Part shown: positions 42,664-52,045 of the stretch, piece after piece
How the letters are laid out: every line of letters starts with the position of its first letter
Numbering within the stretch: the first letter of the stretch is position 1
Source: JABFSM01 sp963762545
Lineage (GTDB): Bacteria; Gemmatimonadota; Gemmatimonadetes; Gemmatimonadales; GWC2-71-9
Direction of reading: 5' to 3'
Assembly: GCA_963762545.1 (NCBI GenBank)
Contig: CAVXLC010000001.1
Location: 434,001-498,000 of the forward strand
DNA length: 64,000 nucleotides
Program-made: the position numbers and the translations under genes
Notes under the pieces: model-generated
What the model saw: only the letters and a program-made list of their open reading frames with translations
What the model was told of the DNA's origin: nothing
Databases searched by the model: none

Positions 42664-45600
42664 GTGCGCACTCTGCTCAGTCTCTCGCTGCTGTCGTTCG
42701 CCACCCTTCCCCTGGCCGCCCAGACCGCCGACACCAGCGCCTTCGGCACGCTGAGCTGGCGGAACATCGGTCCCCAGCGCGGGGGGCGCTCCGTCGCGGT
42801 GGCCGGGTCGGCGGCGCGTCCCAACGAGTACTACATGGGGACCGCCGGCGGCGGGGTGTTCAAGACCACCGATGGCGGGGCCAACTGGCAGCCGGTGAGC
42901 GACAAGTACTTCGGCGGGACCATCGGCGCCATCGCGGTGAGCGAAGCCAATCCGGACATCGTGTACGTGGGCGGCGGTGAGTTCCCGATCCGCGGCAACG
43001 TCTCGCACGGCGACGGGGTGTACAAGTCCACCGACGCCGGCAAGACCTGGACTTACCTGGGACTGGTGGAAACCCGGCAGATTTCCAAGATCCGGATTCA
43101 CCCCCGCAATCCCGATATCGCCTACGTCGCCGCCCTGGGCCCGGTGTTCGGCCCGAGTCCCGACCGGGGGGTGTTCAAGACCACCGACGGCGGCAAGACC
43201 TGGGCGAAGATCCTCTTCCGCAACGATACCACCGGCGCCATCGACCTCTCGATGGACCCCAAGGATCCGGAAACGCTCTACGCCGCGCTGTGGACCGCCT
43301 ATCGGAAGCCCTGGATGCTGGTGAGCGGCGGGTCGGGCAGCGGCATCTTCAAGACCACCGACGGGGGCCGCACCTGGAAGGAGCTCACTCGCAATCCGGG
43401 CATGCCGGCGGGGATCATCGGCAATATCGGCATTTCGGTCTCGGGCGCGAACTCCAAGCGGATCTACGCCCAGATCGAGGCCGACTCCGGCGGGGTCTTC
43501 CGCTCCGACGACGCCGGCGACACCTGGACCCGGGTCAACGCCGACCGCAGCCTACGGCAGCGGGCCTGGTACTACAGCCGGATCTACGCCGATCCCCAGG
43601 ACGAGAACGTCGTCTATGCCAGCAACGTCAACTTCCAGCGGTCGCGGGACGGCGGCAAGACCTGGCAGGGCACCAGCGCGCCCCACGGCGACAGCCACGA
43701 CTTCTGGATCGCGCCCAACAACAATCAGCGGATGATCGAGTCCAACGACGGCGGCGGCAACGTCTCCACGGACGGCGGCCGTACCTGGACCGACCAGGAC
43801 TTCCCCACCGCGCAGTTCTATCACGTCGTCACCACCAACCATTTTCCGTACCGGGTCTGCGGGGCGCAGCAGGACAACAGCACGGTCTGCATGCCGAGCC
43901 GGCCGGTCTTCGGCGCCGATCTGCAGGACTTCTACGACGTGGGCGGCGGCGAGTCGGGCTACATCGCGGTCCGTCCCGACAACCCCGACATCGTCTTTGC
44001 CGGCAGCTACGGCGGGCTGCTGACCCGGATGGACACCCGCACCGGGATCGCCCGCGACATCAATCCCTGGCCGCTCAACCCGATGGGGCACGACGCCAAG
44101 GACGCGAAGTACCGGTTCCAGTGGACCTTTCCGATCGTCATCTCGCCCCACGACCCCAACACGCTCTACATCGGATCGAGCGTGATCTTCAAGTCCACCG
44201 ATGAGGGGTCGAGCTGGACCGCCATCTCGCCCGACCTGACCCGCCACGACCCCGCGACCCTGGGGCCCTCCGGCGGACCGCTCACCAAGGACCAGACCAG
44301 CGTCGAGTACTACGCCACCGTCTTCACCATCGCCGAGTCACCCCTGGAAAAGGGAGTCATCTGGGGTGGATCGGACGACGGTATGGTGCACGTCACCCGC
44401 GACGCCGGCGCCACCTGGACCGACGTGACCCCCAAGGGCCTGCCCGAGTGGGCCCGGATGTCGATGATCGAGGCGTCGGCCCACGCCAAGGGCACCGCCT
44501 ACCTCGCGGCCAACCGCTATCAGCTGAATGACTACACGCCATATCTCTACAAGACCACCGACTACGGCCAGAGCTGGACCCGGATCACCAACGGCATTCC
44601 CGCCAGCGAGTTCACCCGGGTGATCCGTGAGGATCCGGTCCGGGCCGGACTCCTCTACGCCGGCACCGAGCGGGGGGTCTGGGTGTCGTTCGACGACGGC
44701 GCGCACTGGCAGCGGCTCCAGCGCAATCTGCCGCCGGTGCCGGTGCACGACCTCGCGGTGAAGGAGGGCGACCTGGTGGCCGCCACCCACGGCCGCGCCT
44801 TCTGGATCCTCGATGATCTGTCCGTATTGCGGCAGTACGCCGCCGGCCTCACCAGCCAGGATCTCCACCTCTTCAAGCCCCGGGACGCCTACCGCACCAC
44901 GCTGGGCGGATTCTTCTTCGGCCGCGGTGCCGGCGGTACGCCTGGGGGACTCACCGGGTGGGACGGCGCGGTCGTCAACTACTGGCTCAAGAAGCCGGGC
45001 CAGAAGGTGACGATGGAATTTCTCGACGCGAATGGCAAGGTGATCCGGAGCTTCTCGAGCGAGCAGGATTCCGTGGCCCGCGCCGACTCGCTCAAGACCG
45101 TGGCCGAGCGAGGCGCGCGGGATTCCCTGGCCCGGTCCATGAGCGACAGTCTGGCCGCCCTCGGCGTGATGCCGGCTGCCGTTCGCCCCGACACGACCGA
45201 CCCCAGAATCCGGCCCACCGGCTGGCGCTACACCCCGCCCCAGCGGATTGCCAATAAGGCGGGGATGAACCGCTTCTCCTGGAATCTCCGCTCCGAGGAC
45301 GCGGTCGGCTTTACCGGCATGATCTTCTGGGCCGCCGGCACCGCCGGTCCGGTCATTCCGCCGGGCGCCTACAGTGTGCGTGTGACGGTCGGCGACAAGT
45401 CCGAGACCCAGGCGTTCAATATCCTCAAGGATCCGCGGGGGAATGCCACCCAGGCCGACCTCGATACCCAGTACGCCTTCCTGGTCCAGGTCCGGGACAA
45501 GACTTCCGAGGCCAATAACGCCGTCCGGACCATCCGGAACGTGAAGGCGCAGCTCGCCGCGCGCCGAGCCTCGGCCGGCGCGCGCGGGGCCGGTCTCGAC

Positions 45601-45927
45601 AAGGTGGCCGGTCCGCTCGTCGCGCAGCTCTCGTCGGTCGAGGAGGCCATCTATCAGGTCAAGAACCGGAGCGGCCAGGATCCGCTCAACTATCCGATCC
45701 GGCTCAACAACCAGATCGCCGCGCTCTCCGGCGTGGCGAGCGGAGCCGAAGCCCGGCCTACCGCCCAATCGCTCGAGGTGTTCAAGATTCTCTCGGCGGA
45801 TCTCGACCTGCAGCTCAAACGGCTCGCGGATCTGCTCGGTGGCGGTCTCGCGGGCGTCAACGCCGAGCTGACTCGGCTCGGCCTCGAGAAGATCACGCCC
45901 GGCACCGCGGAGATCGCATCGCCGTGA
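42664..45927 (+). CDS. Large secreted BNR/sortilin-like (VPS10-type) beta-propeller protein
   Basis: 1087 residues, GTG start, with a signal peptide (about 1-20, ending PLAAQ). At least nine Asp-box repeats are visible: TTDGGANW, STDAGKTW, TTDGGKTW, TTDGGRTW, RDGGKTW, STDGGRTW, STDEGSSW, TRDAGATW and TTDYGQSW. This indicates one or two large propellers of the sortilin/VPS10 or BNR kind. The C-terminal ~300 residues are a different domain, with a helical Ala-rich region (DSLKTVAERGARDSLARSM) and a beta domain (PPGAYSVRVTVGDKSETQAF). Such proteins are often annotated as glycosyl hydrolases without proof; they may bind or process extracellular peptides or glycans. Confidence 0.8.
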   Translation: MRTLLSLSLLSFATLPLAAQTADTSAFGTLSWRNIGPQRGGRSVAVAGSAARPNEYYMGTAGGGVFKTTDGGANWQPVSDKYFGGTIGAIAVSEANPDIVYVGGGEFPIRGNVSHGDGVYKSTDAGKTWTYLGLVETRQISKIRIHPRNPDIAYVAALGPVFGPSPDRGVFKTTDGGKTWAKILFRNDTTGAIDLSMDPKDPETLYAALWTAYRKPWMLVSGGSGSGIFKTTDGGRTWKELTRNPGMPAGIIGNIGISVSGANSKRIYAQIEADSGGVFRSDDAGDTWTRVNADRSLRQRAWYYSRIYADPQDENVVYASNVNFQRSRDGGKTWQGTSAPHGDSHDFWIAPNNNQRMIESNDGGGNVSTDGGRTWTDQDFPTAQFYHVVTTNHFPYRVCGAQQDNSTVCMPSRPVFGADLQDFYDVGGGESGYIAVRPDNPDIVFAGSYGGLLTRMDTRTGIARDINPWPLNPMGHDAKDAKYRFQWTFPIVISPHDPNTLYIGSSVIFKSTDEGSSWTAISPDLTRHDPATLGPSGGPLTKDQTSVEYYATVFTIAESPLEKGVIWGGSDDGMVHVTRDAGATWTDVTPKGLPEWARMSMIEASAHAKGTAYLAANRYQLNDYTPYLYKTTDYGQSWTRITNGIPASEFTRVIREDPVRAGLLYAGTERGVWVSFDDGAHWQRLQRNLPPVPVHDLAVKEGDLVAATHGRAFWILDDLSVLRQYAAGLTSQDLHLFKPRDAYRTTLGGFFFGRGAGGTPGGLTGWDGAVVNYWLKKPGQKVTMEFLDANGKVIRSFSSEQDSVARADSLKTVAERGARDSLARSMSDSLAALGVMPAAVRPDTTDPRIRPTGWRYTPPQRIANKAGMNRFSWNLRSEDAVGFTGMIFWAAGTAGPVIPPGAYSVRVTVGDKSETQAFNILKDPRGNATQADLDTQYAFLVQVRDKTSEANNAVRTIRNVKAQLAARRASAGARGAGLDKVAGPLVAQLSSVEEAIYQVKNRSGQDPLNYPIRLNNQIAALSGVASGAEARPTAQSLEVFKILSADLDLQLKRLADLLGGGLAGVNAELTRLGLEKITPGTAEIASP

Positions 45928-47003
45928 GACTCTCCTTCCTTGCCATCATCGCCGCCGTCTGCGTGGGGTGCGGTCCCGAGACGACCGTTCCGCCGCCGGA
46001 GGAGAGTCTGGCCTTCCCCTCCGACACGCTGGAGGTCGCCTGGGGCAATCTTCCCCAGGCGGCGCCGTTGGCCGGCGGGCGCTGGGCGGTGGTGTCCAAC
46101 GACTTCGATGCGGCGGTGATCGCGGACTTCGGCCAGAAGGCGGTCGCGCCGCTGGGCGGGCCCCGGCAGCAGGCGTACCTCCATCCGTCGGGGGTCTTCA
46201 CCTTCGGCGACACGATCTACCTGTCGGACTGGGGCAAGCGGCGCGCCACCGTCTGGACCGGCGAGGGCAAGCTGGTGGACTCGTTTCCCGCGCCCGATGC
46301 GCTGCGCGGCAGCCAGCCCCGGGCCCGCGATGGCGCCGGGCAGCTCTATTTCGAAGTGGCACCGCTCCCGAAGCGCGACGGCAGCGGCAACCGGGACTCG
46401 GCCGCCGTGGTCCGGGCCCAGCGGACCCTGACCCGGTTCGATACCCTGGTCCGGCTCGCGCCGCTCGACCTCAAGGAAATGCGGCCCGGGGAGCCCAGCC
46501 AGCGATTCGAGCGGATGATCTTCAGCGGAGTGGATCTCTGGGGCGTCTGGCCCGACGGCGCGGTCTGGGTCGCTCGGCTGCTGCACAATCAGATCGACGT
46601 CCGCGATCCCACCGGCAAGGTGGTGCACGGCCCCGAGCTGCCCGATCCGGTCTACGAGGTGACCCAGGCCGATCGCGACCGCTTCCTGCAGGGCTTTCCG
46701 GCCGACGTGCGGCCCAAGGAAACCGATCTTCCCTGGGCGCTGATCCATGCGCCTTTTGTCGCGGCCTTCATGGCGCCCGACGGCATCTGGCTGGAGAAGA
46801 GCAAGCCCGCGCTCGACTCGGTGCGCCGGATCCAGGTCCTGGACCGGCAGGGGAACCTCAAGCGGGTGCTCCGGCTCCGGGGAGAGGCCCGCCTGGTCGC
46901 GGTGGCCGCCGACAAGATTCTGGTGGCGGAACAGTTCGAGCGGGGGGTCCGTTTGATGCAGATCCGGATTCCCGCCGCTCCGCCGCCTCCGGCCAAGCCG
47001 TGA
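45924..47003 (+). CDS. Lipoprotein with predicted beta-propeller
   Basis: 359 residues, GTG start overlapping the BNR stop. The lipobox CVGC gives a lipidated Cys16 after a hydrophobic stretch. Repeated four-strand blades are evident (GGRWAVVSNDFDAAVIADF, VDLWGVWPDGAVWVARLLHN, IWLEKSKP), similar to six-bladed NHL-like propellers. No active site is recognised. It lies between the BNR protein and the M28 peptidase and overlaps both by 4 bp, so it is likely a binding or scaffold partner of these. Confidence 0.65.
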   Translation: MRLSFLAIIAAVCVGCGPETTVPPPEESLAFPSDTLEVAWGNLPQAAPLAGGRWAVVSNDFDAAVIADFGQKAVAPLGGPRQQAYLHPSGVFTFGDTIYLSDWGKRRATVWTGEGKLVDSFPAPDALRGSQPRARDGAGQLYFEVAPLPKRDGSGNRDSAAVVRAQRTLTRFDTLVRLAPLDLKEMRPGEPSQRFERMIFSGVDLWGVWPDGAVWVARLLHNQIDVRDPTGKVVHGPELPDPVYEVTQADRDRFLQGFPADVRPKETDLPWALIHAPFVAAFMAPDGIWLEKSKPALDSVRRIQVLDRQGNLKRVLRLRGEARLVAVAADKILVAEQFERGVRLMQIRIPAAPPPPAKP

Positions 47004-49051
47004 CGCGGGAGGCGCTGCTGCTGGCGGTCGCTCTCGGTTCCGCGAGCCGCCCGGTTCGCGCTCAGGACGTCCCCCTCCTTCCTGATTCGGTGATCGCCGC
47101 CCTGGCCGGTGAGCTCGCCGGCGCCACGGCCAAGCGCAATCTGGAATACATCGCCACGCAGCACCGCGGGCGCGGTTCGCGCGGGTGGCACGCGGCGGCG
47201 GCGTTTTTGGTGGAGCGGCTCCTGGGGTACGGTCTCAAGGACGCTCGCATCGAGTCGTTCCCCGCCGACGGCAAGCGCTACTATGGCACCCAACGGTCGC
47301 GGCCGCCCTGGGACGCGGAGTTCGCCGAGCTCTGGGAGCTCCGGAAGAACGGGACCGGGTGGGAGCGCGCGGTCCGGCTCGCGAGCTGGGACGTCATGCC
47401 GGTGTCCCTCGCGGAAGACAGCGAGAGCGGCCAGGCCACCGCCGAACTGGTCGATGTGGGAGACGGTACTTCCGAAAGCGATTACGCCGGAAAGGACGTC
47501 CGGGGCAAGCTGGTGCTGGCCGCCCAGCAGCCCGGCGCGGTGCAGCACCTGGCCGTGGACCGCTTCGGTGCCGCCGGCATCGTGAGCTACGCCCTGAATC
47601 AGCCCACGGCCTGGCAGGGTGAGAATGGAAATCTGGTTCGATGGGGCCACCTCGACAGTTTCTCCTCGCGCCCCACCTTTGCCTTCATGGTCTCCCTCGC
47701 GGAGGGCAGGGAGCTCCGCCGCCGGCTGGCCCGGGGAGAAGACATCCGCCTCGATGCCAAGGTGATTGCGGGCCAGCACCCCGGGGCCTACGAGGTGGTC
47801 ACCGCCACCATTCCCGGTGCCGATCCCCGCCTCGCCGAGGAGGAGATCGGGTTCAGCTGCCATCTCGACCACCAGCGTCCCGGCGCCAACGACAATGCCA
47901 GCGGCTGCGTGGCCATCCTCGAGGCCGCACGGACGCTGGCCAAGCTCATCGCCGAAGGCCGCCTGCAACGGCCCCCGCGGACGCTGCGGTTCATCTGGCC
48001 GCCGGAAGTGGAAGGCACGCTGGCGCTGCTCAACGGGTATCCCGAGCTGGCCGGCCGCATCAAGGCGGTGATTCACATGGACATGGTGGGCGGCGGCCCG
48101 GAGACCAAGGCGATCTTCCACGTCACCCGGGGTCCCGGAAGCCTGCCCTCTTTCGTGTACGATGTGGGCGCCGCGTTCGGGGAACTGGTCAACCGGGAAT
48201 CGGCGGAGTATGCCGGGACCGGCCATGCGAAGTACCCGCTGGTGTCGCCCGAAGGAGGGAAGGAGGCGCTCCAGGCCGACTTTGCCGATTTCACCATGGG
48301 CAGCGACCACGAGGTCTACACCGACGGCTCCTATCGCATCCCGGCCATCTATCTCAACGATTGGCCCGACCGCTACATCCACACCAACCTCGATACGCCG
48401 GCCAACATCGACGCCACCAAGCTCGAGCGCGCCGCGTTCATCGGGGCGGCGAGCGGGTACTATCTGGCCTCCCTCAAGGCCGAGGGAGTGCCGGCGCTGC
48501 TGCCGCTGCTGGAGCAGATGAGCCTCCGGCGGACCGCGACCATGATGGAGCGGCGTGCCGCGCTGGACCCGATCGAGGGACTCAACCTCCAGGGCCTGCA
48601 CTTTGCGTCGGAGGAAGCGGTCCTCGCATCGGTCGAGACCTTCGCGCCGCTTGATGCAAGCGAGCGCGATGGGGTCCGGCAGTTCCTGGCCGGACTAAGG
48701 GCGACCGTGACCGAGCCGCGTTCGGTGCTGGGGCACCTCGGAAGCCCGGATCCGGTCCTTCAGCGGAAGGCCGACCCGAAGGGGCCGATGGCGGTCTTCG
48801 GGTACGACTACCTCGAGGCGCATATCGGGGCGGAGAAGACCGCGGCGCTGCAATTGCTGGGGTACACCGGACTCCGCGGCAGCGGCAGCGAATATGCCTA
48901 CGAAGTGCTCAATCTGGTTGATGGCCGTCGCACCGATCGCGAGATCCGGGATGCCGTGTCGGCCATTTACGGCCCGGTGCCGATCGAGATGGTGAGGGAA
49001 TATCTGGCGGCACTCCAGTCGGCCGGAGTGATTGGCCCGAAAGGGTTCTAG
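47000..49051 (+). CDS. Secreted M28-family aminopeptidase with PA-type domain and C-terminal winged-helix-like domain
   Basis: 683 residues, GTG start overlapping the lipoprotein stop. The signal peptide is about 1-21 (ending VRAQ). A PA-like insert (about 150-220, VRGKLVLAAQQPGAVQHLA) precedes the peptidase domain. The zinc ligands of M28 are visible: FSCHLDHQRPGANDNASG, PPEVEGT, HMDMVGGG and YIHTNLDTPANID. The last ~50 residues (EVLNLVDGRRTDREIRDA...) resemble a small winged-helix domain seen in DUF4910-type peptidases. It should remove N-terminal amino acids from peptides outside the cytoplasm. Its TAG and that of the convergent glycosyltransferase share the palindrome CTAG. Confidence 0.82.
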   Translation: MTREALLLAVALGSASRPVRAQDVPLLPDSVIAALAGELAGATAKRNLEYIATQHRGRGSRGWHAAAAFLVERLLGYGLKDARIESFPADGKRYYGTQRSRPPWDAEFAELWELRKNGTGWERAVRLASWDVMPVSLAEDSESGQATAELVDVGDGTSESDYAGKDVRGKLVLAAQQPGAVQHLAVDRFGAAGIVSYALNQPTAWQGENGNLVRWGHLDSFSSRPTFAFMVSLAEGRELRRRLARGEDIRLDAKVIAGQHPGAYEVVTATIPGADPRLAEEEIGFSCHLDHQRPGANDNASGCVAILEAARTLAKLIAEGRLQRPPRTLRFIWPPEVEGTLALLNGYPELAGRIKAVIHMDMVGGGPETKAIFHVTRGPGSLPSFVYDVGAAFGELVNRESAEYAGTGHAKYPLVSPEGGKEALQADFADFTMGSDHEVYTDGSYRIPAIYLNDWPDRYIHTNLDTPANIDATKLERAAFIGAASGYYLASLKAEGVPALLPLLEQMSLRRTATMMERRAALDPIEGLNLQGLHFASEEAVLASVETFAPLDASERDGVRQFLAGLRATVTEPRSVLGHLGSPDPVLQRKADPKGPMAVFGYDYLEAHIGAEKTAALQLLGYTGLRGSGSEYAYEVLNLVDGRRTDREIRDAVSAIYGPVPIEMVREYLAALQSAGVIGPKGF

Positions 49052-50307
49052 GCGCGGGTCGCGCCGCAGCCGTGAGAGTTCCCGCCTCGTAGCGCTCCGA
49101 GAGTTCGCTCAAGGGTGCTTTCCCACGAAAACCACTCCCGCGCCAGTCGCACGGCTCCGCCGCGGAGCCGCTCGCGCAGCGTGGCATCGTGAATCAACGA
49201 CTGAATCGCGACGGCCAAAGACTCCGCATCGTTCGGTGGGCAGAGCAGAACGTTCTCTCGGTCTCGAAAAGGAGGTTCGAGATGGGGACCGCGCGTGGTG
49301 ATGATCGGTAGACCGTGGGCCGCGGCGGCCGCAAAGGAGCTCCGGTTCAATGTGACCCCCGCGACGAACGGGAGCACCGCCGCATCTGCCGCCCGAAGGT
49401 ACCTCGATCCCTCGTCACTATTCGGTGCGTATCCTGGGGTCCAGGTGACCTTGTCGTCGATGCCCGCCTGCTTGGGCAGGGCCAGCATCTCCTGCTCGTA
49501 CCGGACGATTCCCTCGTCGCGATCCGTTGAACCCCCCTGGGCCGTTCGCAGGCCACCGCCGACCATGACCAGGCGGACATTGCCGCCCTGCCGACTCACG
49601 ATTTCGACCGCCTTGAACAGGATCTCAATCCCCTTGTTGCGATCGATATAGCCGAAAAACGCGAGCAGGAATTCAGTGTGGGTCGCGCCCAGACTCGCGC
49701 GCGCCCGCTCCCGGACGACCGGGCCGCCCGGACACATCTTCATCAGCGGAGGTGGTGGAATCACCCGGATCCTGTCCCTGGCCTCGGGTAGCAAGGCGGC
49801 AAAATAGGCCGAATGGAGCTCGCTCAGGACGACGAGCCGATGGCTATCGCGCAACAAGGTCCCGAACGAGTAGTCCACCCCGCGGGGTCTTGCCCAATGC
49901 TGCGCGACCTTTCGCAACACGCGTGGGCCGAACCCGCTCCACGAGGAGCCGAATCCGGTCTCCATCTGCGTAACGAAACGGACCTTCGGCAGGAGACGTC
50001 GAGCAATTGTGGGTACGAACGTGATCATCGGATGATCGTTATAGACCCACCCGGTATACATCAGCATGACTGCGTCGGGACCACATTGCCTGATGAACCG
50101 CACCAACCGCGGCAGGTCCAGCCAGGACCAGTCCCGCATGATCGGCCACAACGTGAACGGCGATCCGCGCGGTGCCCGGTTTCCCTTCGTGGTCAGGACA
50201 TGCACCTCCACTCCCGAACCGGCCAACTCGGTGCAGAGGTGCAGCGCATGGTCTGCCTCCCCGGCCCGAAAAGGGGGAAAGGCGGCCGATATGACCAGCA
50301 GCTTCAT
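49048..50307 (-). CDS. GT4-type glycosyltransferase
   Basis: 419 residues. The N-terminal Rossmann half begins LLVISAAFPPFRAGEADHAL and has LVVLSELHSAYF; the C-terminal half shows FFGYIDRNKGIEILFKAVEI, VMVGGG and the donor-binding AAAAHGLPIITTRGPHLE, followed by FRDRENVLLCPPNDAESLA. These are standard GT4 features, with the E-x7-E-like region somewhat changed. It probably adds a sugar to a lipid-linked glycan or surface polysaccharide at the inner face of the membrane. Next to a GDP-fucose synthase gene, it could be a fucosyl- or hexosyltransferase. Base composition looks a little less GC-rich than in the flanking genes. Confidence 0.82.
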   Translation of the reverse strand: MKLLVISAAFPPFRAGEADHALHLCTELAGSGVEVHVLTTKGNRAPRGSPFTLWPIMRDWSWLDLPRLVRFIRQCGPDAVMLMYTGWVYNDHPMITFVPTIARRLLPKVRFVTQMETGFGSSWSGFGPRVLRKVAQHWARPRGVDYSFGTLLRDSHRLVVLSELHSAYFAALLPEARDRIRVIPPPPLMKMCPGGPVVRERARASLGATHTEFLLAFFGYIDRNKGIEILFKAVEIVSRQGGNVRLVMVGGGLRTAQGGSTDRDEGIVRYEQEMLALPKQAGIDDKVTWTPGYAPNSDEGSRYLRAADAAVLPFVAGVTLNRSSFAAAAAHGLPIITTRGPHLEPPFRDRENVLLCPPNDAESLAVAIQSLIHDATLRERLRGGAVRLAREWFSWESTLERTLGALRGGNSHGCGATRA

Positions 50308-50324
50308 GACGGTTTTGGGTGGGC

Positions 50325-51281
50325 TCAGAAGGTCCTTTCCCGAAGGTCATGGCGATGGGACTCGAACCAGGCCACGGTCTTCGGAACGCCCTCTTTGAGG
50401 CGGTGTTCGGCCTGAAATCCAAAAAGCTGGGCTGCGCGAGCGACGTCCAGGCAGCGGCGCGGCTGACCGTTCGGTTTCGTCGTGTCCCACTCCACGCTGC
50501 CCGAGAAGCCGACCTCCGACGCGATCATCTCCGCCAGGCGGCGAATCTCGATCTCCTCTCCGGTGCCCAAATTGACCGGTTGGTCTCCGTCGTATCGCTC
50601 GGTCGCGAGCACTATGCCCAGGGCGGCATCCTCGGCATAGAGAAATTCCCGGGTCGGCGACCCGTCTCCCCACAGGATGATCGCCCGGTCTCCCCGGTCT
50701 CTGGCCTCGACACACTTGCGAATCAGTGCCGGGATGACGTGGGACGTCTCCGGATCGAAGTTGTCGCGGGGACCGTACAGGTTGACCGGCAGCAGGAATA
50801 TTGCGTTGAATCCGTACTGCTGCCGATAGGCTTGGGCTTGGACCAGCAACATCTTCTTGGCCAGCCCATAAGGAGCATTGGTCTCTTCAGGGTACCCATT
50901 CCACAGGTCGTCCTCGCTGAACGGCACCGGGGTCATTTTCGGATACGCGCAAATCGTACCCAGGGCGACGAACTTCTCGACGGCGAATTGCCGGGCATAC
51001 TCCATGAGTTGAATGCCCATGATTGCGTTGTCGTAGAAAAACCTTCCGGGGTTTGCGCGATTCGCCCCGATTCCTCCGACCAGCCCTGCGAGGTGTATGA
51101 CGATGTGGGGTTGCACTTCCTGGTAGAGCCGTACAATCGCCTCGCGATCGCGCAGGTCATATTCCCGGGAGCGGGGGACGACGACATTGCGACAGCCACG
51201 ACCGCGCAACTGTTCGGTTACAAATGAACCCAGGAATCCACTGCCGCCGGTCACGACAACTCGCTTGTCCTTCCACTGCAT
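50325..51281 (-). CDS. fcl: GDP-L-fucose synthase
   Basis: 318 residues, the usual length. Rossmann motif VTGGSGFLGS near the N-terminus, then LAGLVGGIGANRANP and the catalytic segments LGTICAYPKM and YGLAKKM (YxxxK). The Cys of TICAYP and the His of TSHVIPALIRK match the two acid/base residues known in GDP-4-keto-6-deoxymannose epimerase/reductase; the Ser of the usual SSCIYP is Thr here. It would convert GDP-4-keto-6-deoxy-D-mannose to GDP-L-fucose. The partner dehydratase gmd is not in the window. It lies 17 bp upstream of the glycosyltransferase gene. Confidence 0.87.
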   Translation of the reverse strand: MQWKDKRVVVTGGSGFLGSFVTEQLRGRGCRNVVVPRSREYDLRDREAIVRLYQEVQPHIVIHLAGLVGGIGANRANPGRFFYDNAIMGIQLMEYARQFAVEKFVALGTICAYPKMTPVPFSEDDLWNGYPEETNAPYGLAKKMLLVQAQAYRQQYGFNAIFLLPVNLYGPRDNFDPETSHVIPALIRKCVEARDRGDRAIILWGDGSPTREFLYAEDAALGIVLATERYDGDQPVNLGTGEEIEIRRLAEMIASEVGFSGSVEWDTTKPNGQPRRCLDVARAAQLFGFQAEHRLKEGVPKTVAWFESHRHDLRERTF

Positions 51282-51307
51282 TGAAGGCTTCTCCGCTTGC
51301 GGGTAGA

Positions 51308-52045
51308 CTAGGCGCCGCCATCCTTCTCGGTATTCGCGGCCTCCGCGGCATCTTCTCTTCCCTGGGCGGCCTGCCGGGCCCGCTCCCGCCTTGCCCGTCC
51401 TTCCTCATACCAGCGCCGGGTTATTTCACCGGCCAGGTCCCGATTGCCCAGGCCGAAGGCCAGGCCCGCCGCCAGCGCGATGGCGCCCAGAATCAGGGTG
51501 AAGGCCGCGGTGACGATCTCCTCGGCCACACCGAGCTGGGTGAGCGCCATGAAGATCGCGATCACCACCACCGCCGCCTTGGACAGCTTGGCCAGCATCG
51601 GCACGCCCTCGACCCCTCCGGCGGAGGCCAGCACCAGGGCCCGGACGAACTCGCCCACGATCATGCCCAGGATCACGATCACGATCGCGGCAATAAGGGT
51701 CGGGATGTAGGAGAGCATGGTCCCGAACATCAGGTTGATGCTCGTGAGGCCCAGCGCGGTACTGGCCAGCAGGATCACTACCAGCATGACCAGCCAGAAG
51801 AGCAGCTTGCCTACCGCGTGAATCGGATCGAGCCGCGTGCCGCTCCGCTCCATGGCCTCGGACAGCCCCCCCGCCTCGGCCATCCGGTTGAAGTTGAGCC
51901 GCTTGAGGAGCGAGTCGGTCCACCGCTCGATGAGACGCGCCAGGAGATACCCGGCCATCAGGATCGCTGCCGCGAACAGGAACGAGGGCAGGACCCGGAG
52001 GATCTGGTCCCCGCCCGCCGATAACCGCTGCCAGAGTTCGTTCAC
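51308..52045 (-). CDS. MscS-related membrane protein with conserved TM-helix repeats
   Basis: 245 residues, GTG start overlapping the MDR oxidoreductase stop (GTGA). Five helices include LPSFLFAAAILMAGYLLARL, LLFWLVMLVVILLASTALG, YIPTLIAAIVIVILGMIVGE and AFTLILGAIALAAGLAFGLG, with the tail AFGLGNRDLAGEITRRWYEE. This matches the TM_helix repeat family (CmpX-like), related to small-conductance mechanosensitive channels but without the cytoplasmic MscS vestibule. It could help the cell respond to membrane tension. The last ~35 residues are charged. Confidence 0.72.
   Translation of the reverse strand: MNELWQRLSAGGDQILRVLPSFLFAAAILMAGYLLARLIERWTDSLLKRLNFNRMAEAGGLSEAMERSGTRLDPIHAVGKLLFWLVMLVVILLASTALGLTSINLMFGTMLSYIPTLIAAIVIVILGMIVGEFVRALVLASAGGVEGVPMLAKLSKAAVVVIAIFMALTQLGVAEEIVTAAFTLILGAIALAAGLAFGLGNRDLAGEITRRWYEEGRARRERARQAAQGREDAAEAANTEKDGGA

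Noticed and set aside
39537..42824. Long open frame (over 1000 codons) antisense to the S9 peptidase
   Set aside because: High-GC sequence leaves few stops in this antisense frame. Its translation is Arg/Pro/Gly/His-rich without recognisable motifs, while the plus strand has a full catalytic triad and signal peptide.
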